NCBI GenBank assembly: GCA_029449235.1
Contig: JANATG010000002.1
Coordinates: 241,001 to 305,000 of the forward strand
DNA from: Linnemannia schmuckeri
Taxonomy: Eukaryota > Mortierellomycota > Mortierellomycetes > Mortierellales > Mortierellaceae
DNA: 64,000 nt
Direction of reading: 5' to 3'
The stretch's first letter is position 1, and each line of letters begins with the position of its first letter. The notes under the pieces are model-generated. The model worked only from the letters and a program-made list of their open reading frames with translations, was not told the DNA's origin and did no database searches. Shown here in pieces: positions 11,355 through 20,701 of the stretch. The position numbers and the translations under genes are program-made.

Positions 11355-14030
11355 ATGACCATCCAAAAGCAAAAGCCAACACACACTCACAATACTCGGT
11401 ACGCCTCCAGAATGTCGCAACAAGACGACCAGCACCATTCACAGCAGGACCTCCTGCAACTAACATCTGCAGCGACGACAGCAGCAGCACCTGCATCTCT
11501 CAATATTATCAGTAAGAAAAAGGGCGTCCGAAGCCGCTTCACTCGGTATGGATACATGTTGCCTCCTTTTGAACTGTCTTGCATTCTTTTTTTTTGAGAT
11601 TTTGAAAAATGTGCCACATAATTCTGACTAGCTCTTTTTGCATCTTGCTTGTGTTATCGCCTAAATAGAATCTTTGCTCGCATTCTTCCTGCCAACTCCA
11701 CCCATTTAACCGCATCAAACGATGGTCAGGAGAAAAAACCTCGTTCCGGCCGACAACTCAGAGAGATGATGTTCTGTCGGGACCGAAGGGCTACTGCAAC
11801 ACAAGACCAGCAGCAACAGCAGCAGCAACGAGATCACGAGCTCTCCGGCCACTCAACATATGTGGAATCATCCCCTTCGTTGCCTCGCACGGGCAAGGAG
11901 CTCCGAAGAATGAGATTCCATCTGCCACGTTCTCCCGTCTTGGCGTCACAGCAGCCACAGCCACAGCAGAGTCACTACATCGCGTCACCCCAGCTTCGAG
12001 TGCTGTCCCAGAGCGAGCACTCTGTTCAGAGCATGACCCTCCAGCAGCGATCCACATACAATGAATCCTCTCCTGGTCCCACTGTTACTTCTTCCTCTAC
12101 CACTGATCACCACCGTTGCGCCTCATCACCAATGCCCAACGGAAATGTTTCTTTTGATACTCGTGACTTTACCCCTCGCGCCACTCCCTACGCGTCTGCC
12201 GAGCATAGCCACAAGTACACTCCAATTTCAAGAACCTCAAGCTGGTCGTCATCCCCCACGCGCCATCTCAACCAACAGACAGAAGATTCGGTCCCCGTTT
12301 CCACCGCCGCCTTAAACGGTGCTGGCGCTTCATTTGCCTTCTCAGGTAGCTTTGCCACCCACTGCGGACAAGACACGTTACATGCACAGTCATCGATCTA
12401 TCAGTCCGCCGGAGATGGACATGACCAAGACATGCGCAACCGTGCACACATTGTACGGGCAGCTCACTTGCCGCCTATACCTCGCACTGGTCGCCTCTCC
12501 CATGACAAGGGCGCTATTGCTTCCAGGACTCGCAGTGCACGTTCTCGTTCGCCTGCACCCCGTGGATCATCTTCCTCGGACTATCTGAACTACTGTGGCA
12601 ACTATGGTCAGAAGCGCCAGCAGGAACAGCAGCAACAGGGGCGCCTTAGTCGCCTCGACCAACCGTCATTTGCGAAGTCATCCTCTTTGCCCAAATCAGG
12701 AAAGGAACTTCGAATGCACAAGTTCGGACAATTCACAGCTGCAGAATCCAATCAGCACCCACCAAACCACCACCAGCAGCAGTCGCCCCAGCCACAGCAA
12801 GGCCACCGTATCGCATCATCCCAGGCTTTCTCTCAGGCCGATTCCAATACACGCACCATGCCTTTCCAGCGACCCACTCCCTACGGATCTTTGGCCAGTC
12901 CCGCCGCCTTTTCTACCTCTACCTCTACCTCTGGACCTTACCGTCGAACCTCTTCTCCAGGGCCCTACGATAGACTCCTCTCCAAAGCCAATGACTCGAC
13001 CCCACCCGCCTCATCTTACACTTCAGCGAATGATCGCCACTCCGTCCACGCAGAAGACGATCTTTGCCGCACCTACGAGTCTGGCGAGCACAACCGCAAG
13101 CACTTTTCCATCTCGAGCAATCTCAACCGGTCGTCGTCCCCAACGCGTCACCACCACCAGCAGACAAGAGTTGTCATCGTCAATGCCTCGTCATATCGTC
13201 ACGGTGCTCTGACTGCAGCCTCTGCTAGCTATGCTAGCCACCACGGACAAGACAGCCAAGAAGCACATTCCTCTGTCTACCACTTTGCCGGCTCCGGACA
13301 TGACCAGCACATGCATGAACGTGGACGCGAGATGCGAGGAGTACAGTTGCCATCACTGTCTCACGCTGCTTTTCGCTCGAACGGCAGTACCATTGGCACA
13401 TCCATGAGCCGCCGTGCACGCTCCCCCTCTCCTGAGCCCTCTGAGTCATTGCGGCTCGACAAGTTGCCCAACCATCACAACTATGGACAGCAGCAGGAGG
13501 GAGAGGGTCTTCGTCGGCAGCGACACCGGATGGACGATTGTGCATCTGATAGTGACTCCAGAGCGTACAAGCGGACACGGTATGAACCTGTTGATGAGTG
13601 CGTTACTGTTTACGATCGCAACAGCAACATCAGCACCACCACAGGACCCACCTCGCCTTTGAAAGCTCTCGATCAGCGTTTACCATCGTTTTCCTGGTGC
13701 CAGCAGCATCTCTGGGATCGACCTACATCTCCTTCCTTCTCCCCAATTATTACACCAGGCCTGACGTCTTCCGACAGTTCCATAAGCTCTACATCCTTAT
13801 CGCCCATCTCGAAGGAGTTGGAATATGATTGTCTTCTCAGAGCGAACCTGCGGCTCAAGGATTACATCCTCAAGACTTACGGTATGTATAGCCATATACA
13901 TTTATTCATAGGCATATGAATGTGAAAAGGATGATATGACAATACTAACAGCTACTTTTTATCCTTTTTCTCACAAATAGGCGAACTGGTTGCCAAAGAG
14001 GCAGATGCAGTTCTCGCAATGTTGCGCTGA
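11355..14030 (+). CDS. Ser/Arg/Gln/His-rich protein of unknown function with an internal duplication (three exons, about 817 aa)
   Basis: I do not recognise the family. Exons are 11355-11545, 11669-13881 and 13981-14030. Introns of 123 and 99 bp have GTATGG/TAG and GTATGT/TAG borders, and all phases join. The protein is disordered and rich in Ser, Arg, Gln and His. The motif LPRTGKELRRMRFH (near residue 94) returns as LPKSGKELRMHKFG (about 305 aa later). Two downstream blocks also repeat in the same order: SSSPTRH, HGQD, SxYxxAGxGHDQ, an Arg/Ser-Pro dipeptide block, and NYGQ. This implies duplication of roughly 300 residues. SR/SP dipeptides such as SRRARSPSPEPS suggest phosphorylation and a possible nuclear role. 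The C terminus (SKELEYDCLLRANLRLKDYILKTYG and on) is the most protein-like part and probably helical. An internal Met at 11412 is an alternative start. Confidence 0.75.
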
Positions 14031-14070
14031 CTGTAGTACATCTCCAGACTGGACAACAACACCAAAAAAT

Positions 14071-14110
14071 AACAACAACAACAACAACAATAACAATAAC
14101 AACAACAACA
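14071..14110. repeat. AAC/AAT trinucleotide repeat
   Basis: AAC units interrupted by a few AAT, in the 3' flank just after the stop codon of the preceding gene. Confidence 0.9.
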
Positions 14111-15081
14111 GCAGCACCAACAACTCCGCCACCACCTCAATCACCACCACAATCCACCTTCATATCTCTCACAGCGCGGCATTCACTTCCAAGCCATTAC
14201 TCTCACGAGGCTGTCTTTTTAGTTCACTTCTTTCTTTTGACTACCATTTTCTTCCTCTAATTTGTCAACTTTGTTTTGTATTTGTGTTCGATCCACCCTC
14301 AAGTCCTCCCAGTCCACAAAAAAAAAAAAAAAAATCCCAGCGTAGTTATATTAGTTGCCTCCTTCCTTTTCAATAACAGCAAACTATTAGTTTTCATTCA
14401 GTTTACGATGAACTGCTTCCTGCTTGGTTTAGTATGATTGTATGACCCCATACCCTGAAATTCTAAAGCCCATGTAGGTGCATTAACCTATTGTACACTT
14501 TTCGTTTTCAGATTTGTCGCGTATCTTGACGAAACCAAATTGGGTTGAGGCGAAATATTTTCGTACGAATGGTCAGTGACTGAGTAAGGTGTGATGTGTG
14601 GACCAATCAGGATGAGTTCGTTGGAGGGCCAGCGATGGGAAAGAAGTAGTGAGCCCTGTTGTCCCAGAGAGCCCTGGGAAGGCTAGGAGGGCTGACAAAG
14701 CTAAATTGTGAACAGTCCCTCTCATTCCTCGCCTTTCCCAAAATACTCTCAGACTAGGAAGCAATCAGAGTATCTGTCTTCCCTCACTCCCCTTCTCCCC
14801 TATCCCTCCTCTCCCCTCACCTACAGAGATACGCAAGCATGCACGCATGTACACAGATGGGTACACATAGAAACACATAGACAGACGGAAAGTACAATAG
14901 GGTGGACACCTACCGTTTAATAAGCTGGCGGCCAAAGGGCTATCTTCTATCAGAGTCCATTAACTGGCTCCCAGCGCGGCTGTCTTAACTAGTGGTCACT
15001 CTTCTTCGCTTAACTGACGATCATCCCTTTGGGAACATGTTCGTCGCCGGGCTCTAGCTAGGGATTGGACTGGAGACTTTT

Positions 15082-15120
15082 TAGGGATTTTGCTTAGGGA
15101 TTTTGATTAGGGACTTTGAT
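15082..15120. repeat. Three 13-bp tandem units containing TTAGGG
   Basis: Units at 15082, 15095 and 15108 read TAGGGATTTTGCT, TAGGGATTTTGAT and TAGGGACTTTGAT, followed by a degenerate fourth. The TTAGGG hexamer is only part of the unit, so this is not a telomeric array. Confidence 0.85.
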
Positions 15121-15832
15121 TAAGAGACTGTCGGAAGTTGACCGACTGCATGGGAAAAGAGGATGACGGTGGCAGAAAGGCATAAGGATGAACACCACCC
15201 CTGTCCTCAAGGGAGAGCTCATGGTCGTAGTAGTCAGTGATGGCATCTGGTATGCTTTTGCAGGACGACAACTGCATGAAGCTTTTCGAGGCATGGCTGT
15301 AACCCCTACAGCTATAGGAGTTTGAATTTCACAAATTCCTCTATCCGATTGAGGTTGGCTCCAACGCGAAATGACATGTGCACAAAAGTTACCTGACAAA
15401 CCCCAGGCGGAACGGAGGAATTTGATATATGCCCTCTCCCCTCATTGATGCCCCTCACTGCCAACTCGCTCGCATGCATGTAAACATACGCACAAGCAGA
15501 CAATGGTGTACACTACGCACACATCTCCTCATCTTATTCTTTACCTCTCTCATCGGACTTCCATGACAAACATACACCCGTAGCCAACGCAGGTAAGACC
15601 GAAAAAGTATAGATATTGCTACGGTCGACGTGTCAATGGGAAGAATGAAGAGGAATCTTTTATTTCGCACTACAGAGGGGATAATATGCCTAACGCAAAT
15701 CACTCCGATGGTGTCGATCTCACTAGAGTGGAGTTGTCGCCACATGGTACACTTCATTGAATAAAAAAAGGGTAAACTAAAAATAAACCCGTACCGCAAC
15801 AGGCCCCTAATCACGACTATAGTCTGCGCACT

Positions 15833-16260
15833 TCAAGAAAGAAGGAGAGAGAAGACAAAAATGCCGTTGACATTTAATGCTCGCATTACGGCGCCAGCCC
15901 AAGTGGGTGCTCCATTATAGACGCAAGGAGTCTCTGGGGAATAGCATCCGTCGTGGCCACCATCGCAGAGTTTAGTACCCTCGTACTTGCATTTGGCGAA
16001 ACCCTGAGGGATGCAATCCGCGGAGGGATCCTTCTTAGGTTTATCCTTGGAGCTCTTCTCATCATCATCAAAGCATGACCGCCTTGCTTTACGTGCCTCT
16101 GGATAGCAAATGGCAGCGTTGTCAGCGTCATCAGGACTCTTCTTTGTCAAGGCGTAGCCAACTTTGCAGCCAGAGGGACTGTTACCGATGGGAGGCGGGG
16201 CGAAAAGGCAGCAGCCATAGATGCAATAGCTGCTGTGATCACGATCGAATTGAAGAGCAT
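15833..16260 (-). pseudogene. Small secreted Cys-rich protein gene with a frame break after the signal peptide
   Basis: An ATG at 16260 opens a good signal peptide (MLFNSIVITAAIASMAAA), but that frame stops about 37 codons in. A second frame, from about 16220 to the stop at 15833, encodes a protein-like body. It has eight cysteines in contexts SGC, AIC, RSC, ADC, AKC, KLC, DGC and TPC, a charged Lys/Asp linker, and a hydrophobic C-terminal tail like a GPI-anchor signal. The body frame has no upstream Met and meets a TGA at 16265-16267. The only GT-AG pair that would join the frames removes 44 bases, which is short for an intron here. A likely 5'UTR intron lies at 16402-16316 (GTAAGT to ATTAG). 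It is therefore probably a recent pseudogene, a sequencing indel, or an unusual tiny intron. Function is unknown. Confidence 0.5.
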
Positions 16261-18438
16261 TGAGTCAAAGAGAGTGGCGTTTGGTGAAAGGACTTGGTGT
16301 TGAATAGGTGCGGCTCTAATGGATGAAGGATAGATTAGTCAGTCTCGGAAAATGTTGCTAACCTCCTATGCATTATCGTGGAAGTCATGTCGCATAACTT
16401 ACGTGTGTGTACGGCTTGTACGCATGGTGTCACATTGGGGCCTTTGCAAATCTTGTGAACTCTGGAGTGGAGTGAGGTTCTTCGTATGGCGGCTCGTATG
16501 GGGGTTCTTGCGATAATTGCCTGCAGTAGTTTTTAAGTGTGTTGGGATAATCGTTGGACTTGAAATCTTGAGGTAGGAGCAGATGCGTTAGCAAGATGCT
16601 GAGCATATGCGACTTCTTTATATATGCTTGGAGGATTGAGCACACAAAACAGTTAAGCCGTCTATTAGCAGGAAGAGCAAGCACACTGAGGCGCTACCTT
16701 TCCGTCTAACTCATGCTGAGAAAATCTAGCAACAGAGACATGTTCAGAGGGCGATGAAAAAGGGATAAATGCCATTCACTAGACACTTGTGTTGGGTTTG
16801 AGAAAGCACCAGGAGAGAGTAGAAAAAGGGAGAGACCCCCGCTTGGATACCTAGGTTGGGTTGAGAAGAGACTAGAAGAGAGAAGAAAAAAGCGAACATC
16901 CAAGGGAGACTGAGGAAAGGGGAGGCGAAGACTCCTGAACTATGTTTCCTGTCTACGCTCCGCCAGTGATTCGCGGTTGATCCTTTACGTGTCTAGTGCT
17001 CTTCTGCTTTTGTCTCGCCTCTGATGCCTTGAATAGGGCAGGCAACTTTGAGCCCCTTGAACACCACTATCAATCCAAAAGTAAGAAAAGTCAACGCGTT
17101 GGTCGCTTCTGTCTAAACTTTTTTTACCAATGACAGTTGTGATAATGAAATTCTCTTGCTTTCCGTAAGCCCTTTCTCTTACTTCTGCGCGTCCTTGAAT
17201 GCCCTTACTTTGTTTGACCGCCCTTGATCATCCAAAGACGTCCAATGGGAAAGTAATTGTCAGCTGATTTAGGCGTCGCCGTCGGTTCTTATCTGGATAG
17301 TCCTCGGTGGTCCTTATCCGGATAGTCCTTGGTCCACCTGTGGCGAGTAGAAATGCTGTCTCCTGTGCTTCTCTTCCTCAACTCTTGCTGATTCTGCCTT
17401 CAACTATATTCCGACGAGAGTGGCGATGTTCTCCCACTTCGCTCAGGTACTCACACACATAAACAGGCGCAAAAATACGCTCTCACCTCACCTCTCTCTC
17501 GCGTCACGAACAGAGAAACACACTTACACATGGACAATTCGACTACGTTTACAGCCCTTACTTTTCATGCACTTTCTTAGTACATCTTCGGCTACACCTT
17601 GTTCTCCTACGTACCTCTTCCCTTTGTTTTTTATCTTCATGCGTACTTGGTGCTGTTTATCCAGTGATCCTTCTACATCCATAGTAATGTCCTCTTCAGC
17701 TGCTCTTTATGCTTGTTCTCCCCTCTCTGTTTGTCTTTGAACTCTTTTTGGCACCCTTCATTGCCATTTTGTACCCCTGTGATTTTTCTTATTCCAATGA
17801 AGGGCTGGTTGGACTGATGTGATCTCAGGCGCCCAATGGAAATTGTCCCCTATTTCGTTCATCCCTGATCCCTCCGACTGCCTCTCGTTCTCACTCTTCC
17901 TTGGCCGACTGTTAAATTTCTGGCTTACATCTTTTCTGGTCATGTCTTGAGCTTTCGCCATACCTTCCATTTTTTGTGTCACAATTCTTCTTTTCAGAAA
18001 GCTCTTGATCGTTTGACTCCAGTTCTCTAGTCCGATACCCCTTGTTCTTTTCGGGCAGAGGTGTGTACACAAGTACGGTAGCCGCTCTCAGGGCCAGTGT
18101 GGGTGCAGCACTGTATTCGTCCTGTGTTTTATCCCGCCTCCGATGCCTTCACATCCCTGGTGTTTTTCAACCTTAGAGCCTCCTGCATAATTGGTTTTGC
18201 CCACCCTTGATCATCTTACATTGCTAACGCTGCTCTGTCCTGAAGGACTCTGTGTCCCGGTGTTATCCCGCCTTTGATTCTCTTATGTCCTGGTGTAACC
18301 CCTTTTCAGCAATCCCTTGATACTTTTGGCAGTCCTTTATTGTGCTGTCACTTGAGCTTTTGGCCAGCGATCCCTCTCCCTTTTCATACCTAGTGTTGTC
18401 CTGCACTGGATTTTTGGTCTTGTACTGGGTCCTTCACC
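16261..18438. other. Accessory intergenic region with degenerate repeats, no gene seen
   Basis: Apart from the likely 5'UTR intron of the preceding minus-strand gene (16316-16402), this stretch has no credible coding frame. An imperfect duplication around a TTGGGTTxGAGAA core lies at about 16775-16895. A 25-bp near-tandem pair around TTATCYGGATAGTCCT lies at 17286-17335. A diverged motif close to TCCCGCCTCCGATGCCTT occurs near 17015, 18130 and 18265. It looks like old transposon debris. Confidence 0.5.
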
Positions 18439-18710
18439 TTGTTACTCAGGGAGAGGGTCGAAGGCTAGAGTTGTAGGACCACTGTTAAGTCCTCAGTTAG
18501 TACGGGGGTAGTGATAATAGTGTCCTAAGGAACCACACGAAACGATACACTACAGCGCGCCAGCGAAACTCTTGTCAGTACTGCTCTCGTCCAAGAAGTA
18601 ACGTGTAAAAGGACAAAGAGCAGACAAGAAGGCTTGGCGCATTACTAATACTATGTCTACTAAAGAATATAACTGCTAATCTAAGGCGTCGCCACCGCTG
18701 CCTAGCTACC
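18439..18710 (+). repeat. Left inverted arm of the foldback element
   Basis: Matches the reverse complement of 19958-20368. It contains one copy of the 66-bp block (18550-18615) that is present twice in the right arm. Confidence 0.9.
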
Positions 18711-18780
18711 TCCAATCCCTTGATTCTCCCAACCCCTTGATTGTCCCAATGCCTTGATGTTTCCAGTCCCTTGAATTTTG
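18711..18780. repeat. Degenerate 17-bp tandem repeat
   Basis: Four imperfect units built on CCCTTGATTxTCCCAA lie directly inside the left arm of the foldback element. Confidence 0.7.
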
Positions 18781-19148
18781 TTCTCAGTGGGTGAACAACA
18801 CCAATCGAACTCTACTTTGATACTATAGGAGAATGAAACATCTAAGGATTTAAAAGCAATGTTGCTATGAATACTTGGCTGCCACAGGCCAGTTATGCAT
18901 TCCGCACTTTTTTGTGCTCTCTTTGTTTCCATACCCCGACATCCAGCCCCCCTTTTTCAGGAGTGTACTTTCTTGCTAGCGCCTTACCTCTTCGACTTCG
19001 TTTAGAATTTGCTGTCACTCCTTTTCCGTCTCACCTCTTCTCAGTAACCCTCTTTTTTTGTGCATGTACTGACTTTTCTGAGCAACCCCTTGGTGTCCTG
19101 TCAAATGTGTTCATGGGGAAAGGAAGAAATCGAGAGGGATGTGTTACG

Positions 19149-19156
19149 TATATAAA
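19149..19156 (+). promoter_or_regulatory. TATA box of the gene inside the foldback element
   Basis: TATATAAA followed by AGGACGCC, about 520 bp upstream of the signal-peptide ATG. A GTAAGA donor at 19310 and a TTTCCTAG acceptor ending at 19666 would form a 357-bp 5'UTR intron between this TATA box and the start codon. This is inferred from sequence pattern. Confidence 0.5.
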
Positions 19157-19677
19157 GGACGCCGTTCAGTCGGCTAGTATCAAAATAACCCATCTGTCTT
19201 CAAGCGTCAGACTCACAACAACACTTACAGCAACTCTGCAATACTATTTCCAAACTGTTACAGGCCCTTACGTATCTCCACTCTCTCTCTAGGGCACCGC
19301 GGTGAAAAGGTAAGAAAAATGCCATCCACATCATTGTCCGCTCCTACACTATATTCAACACCTATTATTCATTTGCATTTATGACAAACGACCCCCCTCC
19401 CCTACAATTTTTGAGATGCCTTTTATCTTTCCATTCAGTTCAACTGCTATTTTTGGGACTTATATTGTGCAGGCATCCATGTACAATGCCTATCATCTTT
19501 ATGGTTCATATCACTGCTTGCATGAATATGTAATGGTTTGGAGTTTAACTCTTGTGCCTTTACTTACACACACATTTGTCGAAATTGTAATGTATGGCGA
19601 GAGCTGAGGCCTTTTGACAGGCATGGAGTCGTTAGTTTTGTAAACTAACAAGTTCATCTTTCCTAGAACAGAACAAG

Positions 19678-19937
19678 ATGAAATACTTGCTCATTGTGCT
19701 TGCTACCTTGGCCTTGCTGAACTTCGCCAATGCTTCTTGCAAAATGACAACATTCCAGAGGGTAACCCAAGCGCCTCAAAAACCCACGATTGCAAAGTCG
19801 ATTGTACCCTTGCTTTAAAAATAATGTTTCGTCACCGATACCTGTCGTGTTATCAAGCGAAAGGGATCAAGGATTCTGTGATATGCAGCTGCCACTCCTC
19901 GACATGTTACCCATTCCCCCTCAGATTGAACTGTTAG
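19678..19937 (+). pseudogene. Small secreted Cys-rich protein gene with a frame break, inside the foldback element
   Basis: ATG at 19678 starts a textbook signal peptide (MKYLLIVLATLALLNFANA), but this frame ends about 47 codons in. The +2 frame from about 19737 to the stop at 19937 encodes a compact Cys-rich body with spacing C-x3-C-x14-C-x11-C-x-C-x4-C-x8-C. The C-x3-C and C-x-C elements recall cysteine-stabilised alpha-beta peptides, but that is resemblance only. The two frames need a single indel near codon 20, because the only GT-AG candidate would be a 36-nt intron. The stop lies 20 bp before the right arm. It may be a decayed effector-like or antimicrobial-like gene, or intact with an assembly error. 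Function is unknown. Confidence 0.5.
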
Positions 19938-19957
19938 GCAGTGTTGCAAAATAAGGT

Positions 19958-20368
19958 GGTGGCTGGGCAGCGGTGGTGACGCCTTAGATTAGCAGTTATA
20001 TTCTTTGGTAGACATAGTATTAGTAGTGTGCCCAGCCCTCTTGTCTGCTCTTTGTCCTTTTACACATTACTTCTTGGACGAGAGCAGTACTGACAAGAGT
20101 TTCGTTGGCACGCTGCAGGTACAAACCCCCTCTTTGATATTATGAATAGAATGTCCTTTTACACATCACTTCTTGGACCAGAGCAGTACTGACAAGAGTT
20201 TCGCTGGCGCGCTGCAGTGTATTGCTTCGTGTGGTTTCTTAGGACATTATTATCACTACTTCCTACTATCAACCTTCCTTCGACCTATAACCCCTTCTCC
20301 CCCGTACCAATTGAGGACTTGACAGCGGTCCTACAACTCTGGCCTTCGACCCTCTCCCTGAGTAACAA
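19958..20368 (-). repeat. Right inverted arm of the foldback element, with an internal duplication
   Basis: Reverse complement of 18439-18710, with two additions. A 66-bp block is present twice (20053-20118 and 20152-20217, 99 bp apart), and about 40 bp is inserted in the outer part. Confidence 0.9.
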
Positions 20369-20701
20369 TATGCAGAGAGCTTTTAAGAGAACATTTTTTT
20401 CGAAACAAACATGGTTCTCTTATCCAAAGGCGACAGTAGCTGGCTGACCGGGTTAGCGGTCGAAATAAAATATTTTATGTGAAATGCGCAATAGTTAGTG
20501 CGCTGATAAAAGGCGTCGTGGGAGACAGAAAAAGAACCAGTGTTGACTGATTAAGCACCGCGTACCCATAGGATCATGGATGACGTATAGCCAGCGCCAC
20601 TCCTTGCTCTATTTTTTATTTAGCACTAGGGTGTGGAAGGGAGATGTAGCCTGCAGGCAGTCAATTACTGATGCCTGCCAACAAGTCATAAACCACGTTT
20701 T
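20369..20701. other. Short intergenic stretch, nothing recognised
   Basis: The 333 bp between the foldback element and the stop codon of the minus-strand Arb2 gene. It is probably that gene's 3'UTR and terminator region plus flanking sequence. No repeat or coding frame stands out. Confidence 0.5.

Larger units (their letters stand above)
14031..15832. other. 3' flank and accessory intergenic region, no gene seen
   Basis: After the stop at 14030 there is an AAC-repeat tract and 3'UTR-like sequence. From about 14.5 kb the sequence changes to mixed composition without pyrimidine bias or credible frames. It includes the 13-bp repeat near 15.1 kb. Nothing resembling a tRNA or rRNA gene was found. 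Confidence 0.5.
18439..20368. mobile_element. Foldback (long inverted repeat) element of 1.93 kb carrying a small secreted protein gene
   Basis: The left arm (18439-18710, 272 bp) is the reverse complement of the right arm (19958-20368, 411 bp) at roughly 90% identity by eye. The arms start and end together: both outer ends read TTGTTACTCAGGG and both inner ends lie at GGCAGCGGTGG. The length difference comes from a 99-bp duplication and an insertion of about 40 bp in the right arm. The core of about 1.25 kb has a TATA box, a likely 5'UTR intron and a signal-peptide gene, and no transposase. No target-site duplication is obvious. It could be a non-autonomous TIR or foldback transposon, or a palindromic segmental duplication. 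Confidence 0.7.

Noticed and set aside
15082..15120. Interstitial telomere repeat
   Set aside because: TTAGGG occurs only as part of a 13-bp unit, not as a hexamer array.
16430..16684. Minus-strand frame of 84 codons next to the first secreted-protein gene
   Set aside because: No ATG start, no signal peptide of its own, and no join to the Cys-rich frame that keeps phase.
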